DNA of 64,000 bases from assembly GCF_017306585.1 (NCBI RefSeq), contig NZ_JAFKIC010000113.1, forward strand, positions 16,317 through 80,316. The letters are read 5' to 3'. Shown piece after piece: positions 8,681 to 16,904 of the stretch; within the stretch, counting starts at the first letter, position 1; the number at the start of each line of letters is the position of its first letter. Source of the stretch: Mesorhizobium sp. GTDB lineage: Bacteria; Pseudomonadota; Alphaproteobacteria; Rhizobiales; Rhizobiaceae. The notes below the pieces were generated by a model. That model ran no database searches. It had not been told where the DNA came from and saw only the letters and a list, made by a program, of their open reading frames with translations. Made by a program: the position numbers and the translations under genes.

Positions 8681-9280
8681 ATGGCGCCGGTCAAGGTCGA
8701 TCCGGACAAGGTCCGCGAATTCCCGGATTCGGCGAGTTTTCATGCCTGGCTCGCTGGGCACCACGCCACGGAAACCGAAGTGTGGATCAAGGTGCACAAG
8801 GTAGGCTCAGGGCTGAAGTCGATCACGCCCAAGGAGGCGATCGACGTGGTGCTGTGCTTCGGCTGGATCGACGCGGTGCGCAAGGGGCTGGACGACAAGA
8901 GCTTCCTGCAGCGCTACACGCCGCGCGGCAGGAAGAGCATCTGGAGCAAGATCAACATCGACAATGTCGCGCGGCTGGTGGAGGAGGGCCGCATGACCGC
9001 CCATGGGCTGAAGGAGGTCGATGCCGCCAAGGCGGATGGTCGCTGGGCGCGCGCCTATGCCAGCGGCAAGGAGATGAAGATCCCCGACGATTTGCAGGCG
9101 GCGATCGACGCCGAGCCGGCGGCGAAGGCGATGCTGGAAACGCTCAGCGCGCAAAACCGCTTCTCGCTCGCCTTCCGCACACACAACATGAAGACCGAGG
9201 CGGGACGCAAGAAGAAGATCGAGACCTTCGTCGCCATGCTGAAGCGCGGCGAGACGATCTATCCGCAGGGTAAGAAATAG
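8681..9280 (+). CDS. YdeI/OmpD-associated-family protein
   Basis: 199 aa with a good GGAGGT site. The segments FPDSASFHAWLAGHHATETEVWI, then SITPKEAIDVVLCFGWIDAVRKGLDDKSFLQRYTPR, then SIWSKINIDNVARLVEEGRM follow the YdeI family pattern throughout. The family is cytoplasmic, has been linked to bacteriocin or antimicrobial peptide tolerance, and has no firm biochemical role. The length is normal for the family. The C-terminal half includes the Lys/Arg-rich end expected (EAGRKKKIETFVAMLKRGE). It is transcribed alone. Confidence 0.85.
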   Translation: MAPVKVDPDKVREFPDSASFHAWLAGHHATETEVWIKVHKVGSGLKSITPKEAIDVVLCFGWIDAVRKGLDDKSFLQRYTPRGRKSIWSKINIDNVARLVEEGRMTAHGLKEVDAAKADGRWARAYASGKEMKIPDDLQAAIDAEPAAKAMLETLSAQNRFSLAFRTHNMKTEAGRKKKIETFVAMLKRGETIYPQGKK

Positions 9281-9353
9281 GTTTTCAGGCTGCCCGTGAG
9301 GCGGTTCGCGGCTTGAATCGCCAGATCGCTTCAAGCAGCTGTTTTCGAACAAG

Positions 9354-9389
9354 AAAAAGCCGCCCCGCTTTCGCGGATGGCGGCCTTTT
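9354..9389 (-). terminator. terminator of the His-rich protein operon
   Basis: AAAAAGCCGCC and GGCGGCCTTTT arms with an inner CCGC/GCGG stem lie about 45 bp beyond the stop of the leftward His-rich gene. The structure is U-tailed in both directions. Confidence 0.65.
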
Positions 9390-9435
9390 CCCGGGAGGAA
9401 GTCAGAAGAGGGAGGAAGTCAGAAGTAGGTGGATA

Positions 9436-9810
9436 TCAAGCGGCCTTGGCGGGCTTCTTGTGGGTGTGCTTGTGGTGATGCTTCTTGGCGACGTGCCGGT
9501 GGCCGTGCTTCTTGCCCATGTGATGACGGTGGCCGTGCTTGTGCATATGCCTGTGGTGCTTCCTGTGGTGGCGGTGATGCTTCCGGTGATGCTTGTGCGC
9601 GGCCTTGACCGGTGCCTTCGCCGCGTCCGCGGCAGCGGGAGCCGCCGGAGCGGTCGTGGTGGCAGGAGCAGTCGTGGTGGCCGGAGCGGTCGTCGTCGCC
9701 GGAGCGGTCGTCGTGGTGGTGGTCGAGTCCGCATAGGCGGTGCCGACAACAGGCATTGCCAGACCGAGAGCGATGGCCAGGCCGAGCGCGGAGAGGATGG
9801 GCTTGTTCAT
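9436..9810 (-). CDS. exported Thr/Ala/Pro- and His/Lys-rich low-complexity protein
   Basis: 124 aa. A clear signal peptide (MNKPILSALGLAIALGLAM, cleavage near AYA-DS) is followed by four tandem TTTAPA units (about residues 30-58). A short Ala/Pro linker comes next, then a basic tail with dozens of His and Lys residues (HKHHRKHHRHHRKHH type, about 70-120). The tail could bind metals or nucleic acid and is plainly disordered. It begins 28 bp after the upstream exported-protein gene, so the two form an operon ending at the hairpin downstream. No family is recognised with confidence. A periplasmic metal buffer is the simplest guess. Confidence 0.7.
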   Translation of the reverse strand: MNKPILSALGLAIALGLAMPVVGTAYADSTTTTTTAPATTTAPATTTAPATTTAPAAPAAADAAKAPVKAAHKHHRKHHRHHRKHHRHMHKHGHRHHMGKKHGHRHVAKKHHHKHTHKKPAKAA

Positions 9811-9838
9811 GATAGGCTTTCCTTGTTGAGGGTTGCTG

Positions 9839-10150
9839 TCACTGGTCGAGATCTACCGGCGTCACGCCGAGGAGTTTCAGGGCGTTGGCGTAGGTGCGGA
9901 TGCCTTGCGCCTGCTTGCGCTCGGCGCAGAACCGGCTCGCCTTGTCCTGGAGTTCCGTTGCCTCTGCGATCTGGCTCGCACTGGCCCCGGGTTTGGCCCT
10001 GGTCTGGATGGCTCCGTCGAGTTGAAGACCGAGCCGGCTGCAGTATTCGCTCCGGGTGACCGCCGCTTCCGCGTCCGACTGCGCGACCGCCAGCATGGCG
10101 AGCGAAATGCCTGCGAGGGCACCCATCCATCCGGTCGAACGTCGTTGCAT
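9839..10150 (-). CDS. small exported protein with a Cys pair
   Basis: About 103 aa starting MQRRSTGWMGALAG; an ATG four codons earlier (10162) is possible and the GGGA site does not decide. The signal peptide ends near DAEA-AVTR. The mature protein is helical with two cysteines (SEYCSRLG and SRFCAERK) that may form a disulfide. It ends TYANALKLLGVTPVDLDQ. It is first in a two-gene unit with the His-rich protein and lies directly behind the 76-bp regulatory-like block at 10203-10278. Function unknown. Confidence 0.65.
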   Translation of the reverse strand: MQRRSTGWMGALAGISLAMLAVAQSDAEAAVTRSEYCSRLGLQLDGAIQTRAKPGASASQIAEATELQDKASRFCAERKQAQGIRTYANALKLLGVTPVDLDQ

Positions 10151-10202
10151 TGTCGGGACCATCCCTTTGCGTTTTGTGGCCGCTGCTGTTTGGCTGCCAT
10201 GG

Positions 10203-10278
10203 GGATGGTTATGACAGGCGATTTTTTCGCCAGTTTTTCCCGGATGTTGAATCTTGTTTCTGGATTGTGTCTGAGAGC
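10203..10278 (-). promoter_or_regulatory. 76-bp conserved upstream block with 11-bp-period direct repeats (copy 1)
   Basis: On the minus strand it carries CAGACACAA-TC-CAGAAACAA about 110-120 bp before the small exported-protein gene, then AAAAACTGGCGAA and a CATAAC hexamer. It aligns without gaps to 44232-44307 (58 of 76 identical by eye). Direct repeats with an 11-bp period are the usual operator layout of OmpR/PhoB-family regulators. Confidence 0.5.
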
Positions 10279-10282
10279 TGCC

Positions 10283-10438
10283 TCTTCCTTCTCCCCTTGT
10301 GGGATAAGGTGGCCTCGCGAAGCGAGGTCGGATGAGGGGTGTTCCAGGGAACGCCAACGTCTCACTTCGCTGGAACACCCCTCATCCGTCTCGGCGCTAT
10401 CGCGCCGATCCACCTTCTCCCTCAAGGGGAGAAGGAAG
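10283..10438. repeat. paired palindromic intergenic repeat (GGTGGCCTCGCGAAGCGAGG subtype)
   Basis: Outer arms CTTCCTTCTCCCCTTG and CAAGGGGAGAAGGAAG enclose inverted GGATGAGGGGTGTTCCAG units with small GCGA/TCGC hairpins. Similar elements occur at 25773-25977 and 48478-48625. Confidence 0.7.
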
Positions 10439-10540
10439 AGCGCCGCGTCCGCTGCGGCGCTTCTGCCTCTTCCCCCGGCACCGTCCTTCGCGTAAGGCCC
10501 CGGGGAAATCCTCCCAAGTTTCAATTCCCCTGGACTGCAC

Positions 10541-12163
10541 ATGATCAGACTGGAAAACATCGGCAAGCAGAACGGCCGTCAGCTTGTCTTCATCGAGGCG
10601 TCGGCCGCCTTGCAGAAGGGTGAGAAGGTCGGCCTTGTCGGTCCCAACGGCGCCGGCAAGACGACGCTGTTTCGCATGATCACCGGGCAGGAACTGCCCG
10701 ATGAAGGCCAGGTGCAGGTCGATCGCGGCGTCACCATCGGCTATTTCAGCCAGGATGTCGGCGACATGGCGGGCCATAGCGCCGTCGCCGAGGTGATGAA
10801 CGGCGCCGGGCCGGTCAGCGAGGTGGCGGCCGAGATGGCGGAACTGGAAGCCGCCATGGCCGACCCCGACCAGGCCGACCGCATGGACGAGATCATCGAG
10901 AAGTATGGCGAGGCGCAGCACCGTTTCGAGGAACTCGACGGCTATGCGCTCGACGGCCGCGCCCGCGAGGTGCTCGATGGTCTGGGTTTTTCGCAAGAGA
11001 TGATGGACGGCGATGTCGGCAAGCTGTCCGGCGGCTGGAAGATGCGTGTGGCGCTGGCCCGCATCCTTCTGATGCGGCCCGACGTGATGCTGCTCGACGA
11101 ACCGTCCAACCATCTCGACCTCGAAAGCCTGATCTGGCTGGAGCAGTTCCTGAAGGGCTATGACGGCGCTTTGCTGATGACCTCGCACGACCGCGAATTC
11201 ATGAACCGCATCGTCAACAAGATCGTCGAGATCGACGCCGGCTCGCTCACCGCCTATTCCGGCAATTACGAATTCTACCAGCAGCAGCGCGCCATCGCCG
11301 ACAAGCAGCAGCAGGCGCAGTTCGAGCGCCAGCAGGCGATGCTGGCCAAGGAGATCGCCTTCATCGAGCGCTTCAAGGCGCGCGCTTCCCATGCCGCGCA
11401 GGTGCAGAGCCGGGTGAAGAAGCTCGACAAGATCGACCGCGTCGAGCCGCCCAAGCGCCGCCAGGTGGTGAATTTCGAGTTCCAGCCGGCGCCGCGCTGC
11501 GGCGAGGACGTCGTGACCCTGAAGAACGTGCACAAGGCCTATGGCAGCCGCACCATCTATGAAGGGCTGGACTTCCAGGTCCGCCGGCGCGAGCGCTGGT
11601 GCATCATGGGCGTCAACGGCGCCGGCAAGTCGACGCTGCTGAAGCTGGTGGCCGGCGCTTCAGACCCCGACACCGGCACGGTGGCGCGGGGGCCGAGCGT
11701 GAAGATGGGCTATTTCGCCCAGCACGCCATGGAACTGCTGGAGGGCGAGCGCACCGTGTTCCAGACGCTCGAGGACAATTTCCCGCAGGCAGGGCAGGCG
11801 CCGCTCAGGGCGCTCGCCGGCTGCTTCGGCTTTTCCGGCGACGAGATCGAAAAGAAATGCCGGGTGCTGTCGGGCGGCGAGAAGGCGCGGCTGGTGATGG
11901 CGCTGATGCTGTTCGACCCGCCCAATCTTCTGGTACTCGACGAGCCGACCAACCATCTCGACATCGCAACCAAGCAGATGCTGATCGAGGCGCTGTCGCA
12001 ATATGAGGGCACGATGCTGTTCGTCTCGCACGACCGGCATTTTCTCGCCGCGCTGTCGAACCGCGTTCTGGAACTGACGCCCGAAGGCATCCACACCTAT
12101 GGCGGCGGCTATACCGAATATGTCGAGCGCACCGGGCACGAGGCGCCGGGGCTGCGCAGTTAA
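10541..12163 (+). CDS. ABC-F family ATPase (ribosome-associated, YbiT/Uup-like)
   Basis: 540 aa with two tandem ABC ATPase domains and no membrane segment. Domain 1 has Walker A GPNGAGKT (about residue 34), signature LSGGWK and Walker B LLLDEPSNHLD. Domain 2 has GVNGAGKS, LSGGEK and LVLDEPTNHLD. The charged linker between them (about 245-310, rich in Gln/Lys/Arg) matches the ABC-F P-site tRNA-interaction motif region. ABC-F proteins bind the ribosomal E site and relieve stalling, or protect against antibiotics. The length and absence of a C-terminal coiled coil fit YbiT-like members better than Uup. It appears to be transcribed alone and faces the exported-protein gene downstream. Confidence 0.9.
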   Translation: MIRLENIGKQNGRQLVFIEASAALQKGEKVGLVGPNGAGKTTLFRMITGQELPDEGQVQVDRGVTIGYFSQDVGDMAGHSAVAEVMNGAGPVSEVAAEMAELEAAMADPDQADRMDEIIEKYGEAQHRFEELDGYALDGRAREVLDGLGFSQEMMDGDVGKLSGGWKMRVALARILLMRPDVMLLDEPSNHLDLESLIWLEQFLKGYDGALLMTSHDREFMNRIVNKIVEIDAGSLTAYSGNYEFYQQQRAIADKQQQAQFERQQAMLAKEIAFIERFKARASHAAQVQSRVKKLDKIDRVEPPKRRQVVNFEFQPAPRCGEDVVTLKNVHKAYGSRTIYEGLDFQVRRRERWCIMGVNGAGKSTLLKLVAGASDPDTGTVARGPSVKMGYFAQHAMELLEGERTVFQTLEDNFPQAGQAPLRALAGCFGFSGDEIEKKCRVLSGGEKARLVMALMLFDPPNLLVLDEPTNHLDIATKQMLIEALSQYEGTMLFVSHDRHFLAALSNRVLELTPEGIHTYGGGYTEYVERTGHEAPGLRS

Positions 12164-12182
12164 GCTTTCGGGACTATGGCAC

Positions 12183-12216
12183 GAAGCGCGCCGCATGATT
12201 TTCGGCGACGCGCTTC
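12183..12216. terminator. possible bidirectional hairpin between convergent genes
   Basis: GAAGCGCG and CGCGCTTC arms with inner CCG/CGG pairing lie between the ABC-F stop and the stop of the leftward exported protein. It has no strong T tract, so it is only a candidate. Confidence 0.35.
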
Positions 12217-12228
12217 AGTGTGTTGTCG

Positions 12229-12669
12229 CTATCTCAGTGAGATGGCCAAGCCGCTGAGATCGGCGTTGACCTGCAGCCCCACCTGCTTGCCGGTGAGTTC
12301 GAGCTGGGCGCCCCTGTCGTTGGTCATCACGATCACCTGCGCGCCCTTGCCGAGCGCGCCGCCGCCGCCGGCCGCGCCGTAGACGCCGGTCACGTCGCGC
12401 ACGTTGCGGATGTGGCGCACAGTGCCCCGGTAATAGGTCTTGGAAACGCCGAAGGCGAGGCCGCCCGAGACGCCGCCGATCGAGATCGGATAGGTCTTGC
12501 CGCGGAAGGTGAACGTGCCATCGCCGCCGGAGCCGCCGACGAAGAACGCCGCCTTGTAGACGGAAAAGCGGATCGTGCCGCTGTCGGCATGCGCGGCGCT
12601 GGCAAAGCCGAGACTGGCGGTGGCGATTGCGGCAACCGCGAGGGAACGAAATCCGGTCGAAAGATTCAT
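12229..12669 (-). CDS. conserved-looking exported glycine-rich protein
   Basis: 146 aa starting MNLSTGFRSLAVAAIATASLG with an AGGAG site. The signal peptide is cleaved near AHA-DSG. The mature part begins SGTIRFSVYKAAFFVGGSGG and continues with FTFRGKTYPISIGGVSGGLAFGVSKTYYRG and VYGAAGGGGALGKG. It ends VGLQVNADLSGLAISLR, a beta-strand pattern. This suggests a small periplasmic beta-rich domain, perhaps lipid- or surface-associated. I do not recognise a named family with confidence. It is convergent with the ABC-F gene and divergent from the lipoprotein gene. Confidence 0.7.
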   Translation of the reverse strand: MNLSTGFRSLAVAAIATASLGFASAAHADSGTIRFSVYKAAFFVGGSGGDGTFTFRGKTYPISIGGVSGGLAFGVSKTYYRGTVRHIRNVRDVTGVYGAAGGGGALGKGAQVIVMTNDRGAQLELTGKQVGLQVNADLSGLAISLR

Positions 12670-12895
12670 GGTGAGAGCTCCTGGAGAGTCGCCGCCTTGC
12701 CCGTCGGCCAAGATGTCAGCGTCGCATTGAAGTTTCAACTGAACAGTCTCGCCCGCCATTTGGTTCCAAGGCCCGGGGCCTGAATCTGGCGGGAAAGGCC
12801 AGCGCGAAGCAGGGTGGGGCGGTTTCATGGCGGCCGACTGCTTGTGGCAGGAGGAATTCCCTGTACTCTCGGAAATGGCTGGCAAGGGCTTCGGG

Positions 12896-13258
12896 ATGAG
12901 AATTGCACTGGAAATTGCAATGTCCGCACTGGCGGCGGCATTGGCCGGATGCGCGACCTCTCCGGTCGACTATGGAGCGTCGCTTTCGGCGCAGGACCCC
13001 AAATGGGCATCGCCGCAATGCCTTCAGGCCCGCAAGGCGGCCGCGGACTACGCGGCGCGCGAACAGACGCACCCCGGCTGGGAATTCGCGGCGCTCGGCC
13101 CATACGGGCTGGGCATCATCGCCGCCACCAAGGAGGCCGAGCAGAAGCAGCGCAGGCTCCACGCCCGTGACGTGCATCTGCAGTGCTCGAGCCTGCCGCT
13201 GCCGAAGGAGTTGCAGGGCGATATGAGTCCGGCGGGCGAGAAGGCGAAATATCCGTAG
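12896..13258 (+). CDS. small lipoprotein
   Basis: 120 aa starting MRIALEIAMSALAAALAGC with AAGGG upstream. A lipobox LAGC (Cys about residue 19) ends the signal peptide, and the next residue (Ala) suggests outer-membrane sorting if Lol rules apply. The mature chain has Cys residues in PQCLQARKAAADYA and LQCSSLPLPKE that could pair. It also carries a hydrophobic-looking ALGPYGLGIIAATKEAEQKQ segment. No family is recognised. It is divergent from the exported glycine-rich protein. Confidence 0.7.
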   Translation: MRIALEIAMSALAAALAGCATSPVDYGASLSAQDPKWASPQCLQARKAAADYAAREQTHPGWEFAALGPYGLGIIAATKEAEQKQRRLHARDVHLQCSSLPLPKELQGDMSPAGEKAKYP

Positions 13259-13362
13259 TAATCCCTCTTCATGGCTGCAGGTTTGCCGCCGCTTATCTCA
13301 TGTCTCGGATGTTACCGCCGCCGATGGGCGCCGTCACAACAAAGGCAGTCCGTGTCGAGGCA

Positions 13363-13704
13363 CTAGCGTCGAGGTATGTTCGTCTTGGTGAAGACCGCTT
13401 CTGCTTTATCAGCTTCACTGGATGTCTCTACAATTTCGTAGGCCGACGACGACACTGAATGAGCGGGCGGCAGCACCAGAGGCGGGAAGATCTGATTAAT
13501 TCTATTTATGACCCATGCCACAGCAGACATCGCCGCCACGTGGCCTACGATGCACACGAGCAGGATTTTCGGCCCTTCAGTGCGCTCGATCCAATGCGCT
13601 ATTCTCAACCATACCGGTGCAATTGCGAAGCCTGCAAAGAACAAACAGTAAAGAAGGACGAGGGTAATCCTCGATACCCGGTAGACGCGCGAGTTGTTGG
13701 TCAT
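13363..13704 (-). CDS. small two-pass membrane protein, unknown function
   Basis: 113 aa with a basic N-terminus (MTNNSRVYRVSR). It has two hydrophobic helices (ITLVLLYCLFFAGFAIAPVW and ILLVCIVGHVAAMSAVAWVI) and a polar C-terminal tail. Base composition is visibly less GC-rich than the neighbours, which suggests recent acquisition or weak selection. No good ribosome site is visible. It stands alone. Confidence 0.5.
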   Translation of the reverse strand: MTNNSRVYRVSRITLVLLYCLFFAGFAIAPVWLRIAHWIERTEGPKILLVCIVGHVAAMSAVAWVINRINQIFPPLVLPPAHSVSSSAYEIVETSSEADKAEAVFTKTNIPRR

Positions 13705-13946
13705 GTGGGAATTGTGATTGGTCGATATTTAGAATCCCTAAAACAGTGAGGTTGGAATTGACCTATCCATCTGAGGTATTACCGATAATCCTTTAGCGAG
13801 TGTGCCTAGCAGTCAGCTTAGGCCGTTGGATCGGCTTAACCCCATCGACATCGGCGGACGGAACGGCTTGCTCACGCACATCGGGTTGCCGGTAGCGACG
13901 TTAATCAGTCCGAGGCGGTGGACGCGTGTTTATGTCAGCAGCCCTT

Positions 13947-13971
13947 GGAACGGAAACGCAGCGGCGAAGTT
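13947..13971 (+). promoter_or_regulatory. candidate general-stress (EcfG/RpoE2-type) promoter
   Basis: GGAAC, an 18-bp spacer and TT match the GGAAC-N18/19-TT pattern of rhizobial EcfG promoters. It lies 34 bp before the 56-aa frame at 14005, so the leader would be short. Confidence 0.4.
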
Positions 13972-14004
13972 CTTAGCGTCAGGACAAGCGAAGGGACATC
14001 GCAC

Positions 14005-14175
14005 ATGCTGACCGCCGTTCGAGCCATGATTGGCCAGGCCCGCACCACCGCCGCCAAGAGCGAGCCGGAAGCACCGGCAATCCGACCGCTGCCGATCTCC
14101 AGGGAAATCGATACCCTGACAGCGATCCGGCTGATCGATATGGCCGGTCTGGGCGCCTGGTCGCAGGACCGTTGA
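14005..14175 (+). CDS. possible 56-aa stress-induced small protein
   Basis: The frame begins MLTAVRAMIGQARTTAAKS and ends RLIDMAGLGAWSQDR. A GAAGGG site lies 9 bp before the ATG. The GGAAC-N18-TT promoter candidate is just upstream, which supports expression. The protein is soluble with no recognised domain. A longer in-frame start at 13918 would overlap the promoter and is unlikely. Confidence 0.45.
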   Translation: MLTAVRAMIGQARTTAAKSEPEAPAIRPLPISREIDTLTAIRLIDMAGLGAWSQDR

Positions 14176-14200
14176 CCGGTTTGGATCTTACGGCTCGAGC

Positions 14201-14842
14201 TCACGAGGGCGAGTTGACCGCGAATTGCGCGGCGAACGCCCTGGCATAGGCGGGCCGGGCTTCTCCGCGCGCCACATAGGCCGCGAGGTTCGGATACTCA
14301 TCCAGTATGCCCGACATTCTCAGGCGAAGCAGCACCGAGACCATCAATAGGTCGCCCGCGCTGAACGCACCGTCCAGCCATTCGGCAGCGCCGAGGTAAG
14401 CCGAGAGCTGGGCCATGCGGGCGCGAACGCGGTCCTTCACCAGGGGCAGGCGCTCCGCGCTCCAGGGCTTGTCGGCTTCGAATATTCTTGCCGTCGTCAA
14501 GTCGAGGATCGGCGGCTCGATGGTGTTGACCGCGGCGAACATCCAGCTGATCGCGCGGGCGCGGGCGTCGCTATCCCCGGGCAGCAGGCCCGCATGCCGC
14601 TCGGCCAGATGAAGGACGATCGAGCCGGTCTCGAACAGGCAGAGCGAACCCTCCTCATAGGTGGGAATCTGGCCGAACGGGTGGATGGCCAGATGATCCG
14701 GCGCCTTCATTGCGGCGGAGGAAAGGTAACGAACCTCATAAGCTTGCCCCACTTCCTCCAGCGCCCAGCGAACGCGCGTATCGCGCGCCAGTCCGCGACC
14801 CTGGTCGGGAGATCGGTCGAAGGCTGTGATGGTGGGCATCAT
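14201..14842 (-). CDS. glutathione S-transferase family protein
   Basis: 213 aa starting MMPTITAFDRSPDQGRG. The N-terminal thioredoxin-like domain shows RVRWALEEVGQAYEVRYL, HPFGQIPTYEEG (cis-Pro) and the FETGSIVLHLAER glutathione-binding segment. The C-terminal helical domain has the GAFSAGDLLMVSVLLRLRM helix. The order fits a cytosolic GST of about normal length. Its neighbour upstream on the same strand, the FAD monooxygenase, lies beyond a repeat element, so co-transcription is doubtful. Substrate unknown. Confidence 0.85.
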   Translation of the reverse strand: MMPTITAFDRSPDQGRGLARDTRVRWALEEVGQAYEVRYLSSAAMKAPDHLAIHPFGQIPTYEEGSLCLFETGSIVLHLAERHAGLLPGDSDARARAISWMFAAVNTIEPPILDLTTARIFEADKPWSAERLPLVKDRVRARMAQLSAYLGAAEWLDGAFSAGDLLMVSVLLRLRMSGILDEYPNLAAYVARGEARPAYARAFAAQFAVNSPS

Positions 14843-14946
14843 GCGCTGGGCTCCGGTTGGTTGGTTCGATACACAAAGGACGAACGGCGCCAGCGGTTCC
14901 CGACAGGAGGCTTCGTTTTTTCCAGGGAGTGGCGACGGTGAAGCTG

Positions 14947-15140
14947 CCAATCTCCCCCCTTGAGGGGGAGATGTCCGACAGGACAGAGGGGGGCGCTGTC
15001 CCGCCGTCCTTCTCCATTGGCCACCTATGGCTGCGTGCGTCCTTCGAATGTCCCGGCAAGGAAAGATGGCATTGAGAGGCTGGCATTCCTTCGCGCCCCC
15101 CTCTGGCCTGCCGGCCATCTCCCCCACGAGGGGGGAGATC
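14947..15140. repeat. paired palindromic intergenic repeat, everted arrangement
   Basis: The AATCTCCCCCCTTGAGGGGG hairpin half with GGACAGAGGGGGGCGC comes first and the GCGCCCCCCTCTGGCCTGCC half second. The two halves thus point away from each other, opposite to the pair at 7962-8120. Confidence 0.75.
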
Positions 15141-15159
15141 GAACGTCACCGTGTTCGCT

Positions 15160-16677
15160 CTATTGGGGCTCGCCAAACCATCGTGATGCGGCCTGGGCGG
15201 CTTCCTCCGGATCAGGCTCGGCATCGCTGGCCCACGCGACCACGCCGTCGGGGCGCACCAGCAGGGCGGTCAGGCCGAGCCGTTCGCTGGCGTCGCCGGC
15301 GACATAGGTGATCCTGCCCGGCCAGCGCTCGGCAAGCGCCTGAAGCGGGGCGCCCGCGCCGAAATCCAGCAGCAGGCCGTGTCCGGACCGCATGAGTTCG
15401 CCGAGCCTCGTGCCGTCGGCCAGCGCGAAATCGGGCGCGCTGCGGCCGACGAGGTCGTGGCCGCCGCCGAGATCGTAGCGCAGTTCGACGCCCCAGACGC
15501 GGCCGGCGAAATAGGTCGCGCCGTCGCGCGTGGCGATGAGATCGCGGATGATGGCTTCGAGCGCGCGCGAACTGGGGCTCGGCCGCATCAGCGCGACCTG
15601 CGCCCGCGACCAGTCGAGCACCTGCGCCGCCACCGGATGCCGCTCGGCGAAATAGCTGTCGAGCAGGCCGGCCGGCGCGTGGCGGGGTGTGGTCGGGGCG
15701 GGCTTCCAGCCGGGGTTCATGGCGTCGCCGAGGCCGAGGTTGAGCCCCTGGCCGCCAAGCGGCGAGTGGATGTGCGCGGCGTCACCGGCAAGCAGCACGC
15801 GGCCCCGGCGGTAGGTTGTGGCGAGATAGGCGCGGTCCGTCCAGGTGGTGGCGAGTTTCAGCGCCGTCAGCGTGACGTCGGTGCCGGAGACGCGGCGCAG
15901 AACCTGCTGCACATGTTCCAACGTGATCGGCTGGCTGCGGTGGAAGGCGCCGCCGTCGAAATCGACCATGCCGATGGTGCCGGGCCGGGCAAAGGTATAC
16001 ATGCCCGCCGCCGTGTAGTGGCGGCCGAGGCTGAGCTTGTCCGGATCGGCCAGCTCGACTTCGACGGAATAGCCGGTGAATTCGGCATCGGTGCCGGTGA
16101 ATCCAAAGCCGCCAAGCTTGCGCACCGTGCTGCGGCCGCCATCGCAGCCGACCAGCCAGCGCGCGCCAAACGTCTCGCCGCCGGCGCGGACGGTCACGTC
16201 CTCGCCGGACTGGGTGAAACCCTCGACGCCGAGGCCGCGCCTGATCTCGACGCCCATCGCGCTCGCGCGGGCGGCGAGCATGGCTTCGAGCTCTTCCATC
16301 TCGACGGCCAGATTGGTGATGGCGGGTCCGGGAAGGCGATGGGGCCATTTCGAGGTGTCGACCACGTCGAGATAGAACTGGATGCCGGCGAAATGGCCGC
16401 CCGGGCGGCGCTGCTGCTGGCTCCAGTGCGCGCCGCCGTCCTTGCCCGGCGCCGCCGCGATCTCGCTGAGCAGGTTGCGGCGATGGAAGGCTTCGATGGT
16501 GGGCACTGACAGGCCGCGCATGCCGAAGGGCAGCCGCTTCAGGGGAGAGCGCGGATCCGGCGCTTGTTCCAGCACCAGGACGGAGATGCCCGCAAGGCGC
16601 AGCTCGCAGGCGAGGAAGAGACCGACCGGGCCGGCGCCGGCAATGATGACATTATGGGAAATCGGATGGCTTTGCAT
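15160..16677 (-). CDS. FAD-dependent aromatic-ring monooxygenase
   Basis: 505 aa with an AGGAG site. The N-terminal dinucleotide-binding motif is IIAGAGPVGLFLACELRLAG (GxGxxG). The DG motif region reads ARWLVGCDGGRSTVRK, and the second FAD motif is GDAAHIHSPLGGQGLNLGLG. This is the PheA/TetX/pentachlorophenol-hydroxylase class of single-component flavoprotein hydroxylases, which use NAD(P)H and O2. The C-terminal 120 or so residues form the thioredoxin-like tail common in the class (LLDFGAGAPLQALAERWPGR). After the second FAD motif the usual NLAWKLA reads NPGWKPAP, an odd proline-rich variant. Substrate unknown. Confidence 0.85.
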   Translation of the reverse strand: MQSHPISHNVIIAGAGPVGLFLACELRLAGISVLVLEQAPDPRSPLKRLPFGMRGLSVPTIEAFHRRNLLSEIAAAPGKDGGAHWSQQQRRPGGHFAGIQFYLDVVDTSKWPHRLPGPAITNLAVEMEELEAMLAARASAMGVEIRRGLGVEGFTQSGEDVTVRAGGETFGARWLVGCDGGRSTVRKLGGFGFTGTDAEFTGYSVEVELADPDKLSLGRHYTAAGMYTFARPGTIGMVDFDGGAFHRSQPITLEHVQQVLRRVSGTDVTLTALKLATTWTDRAYLATTYRRGRVLLAGDAAHIHSPLGGQGLNLGLGDAMNPGWKPAPTTPRHAPAGLLDSYFAERHPVAAQVLDWSRAQVALMRPSPSSRALEAIIRDLIATRDGATYFAGRVWGVELRYDLGGGHDLVGRSAPDFALADGTRLGELMRSGHGLLLDFGAGAPLQALAERWPGRITYVAGDASERLGLTALLVRPDGVVAWASDAEPDPEEAAQAASRWFGEPQ

Positions 16678-16904
16678 GAACTACTCCTGTGGCCGATGTT
16701 CGACCGGAGCGTTCCTCGCCTTGAGAGCCACGGACGAACCATTGAACGCTTCCTGAGCGTCCGATGTTCGTCGCGGGGATCTCTGCACGAAGCCAAAGAC
16801 CAGAGCTTTCGTTACCGAAAGGAGTTGGGCTTACCAAACCAACCCTGCCTTTTCCGACAGAGGCCATATAAGGGTATGGCGATTGGCGCGCAACAGGGGG
16901 CACG

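Noticed and set aside
9640-9730. Short tandem repeats that could look like a CRISPR array
   Set aside because: They are in-frame TTTAPA codon repeats of the exported His-rich protein, with no spacers of regular length.
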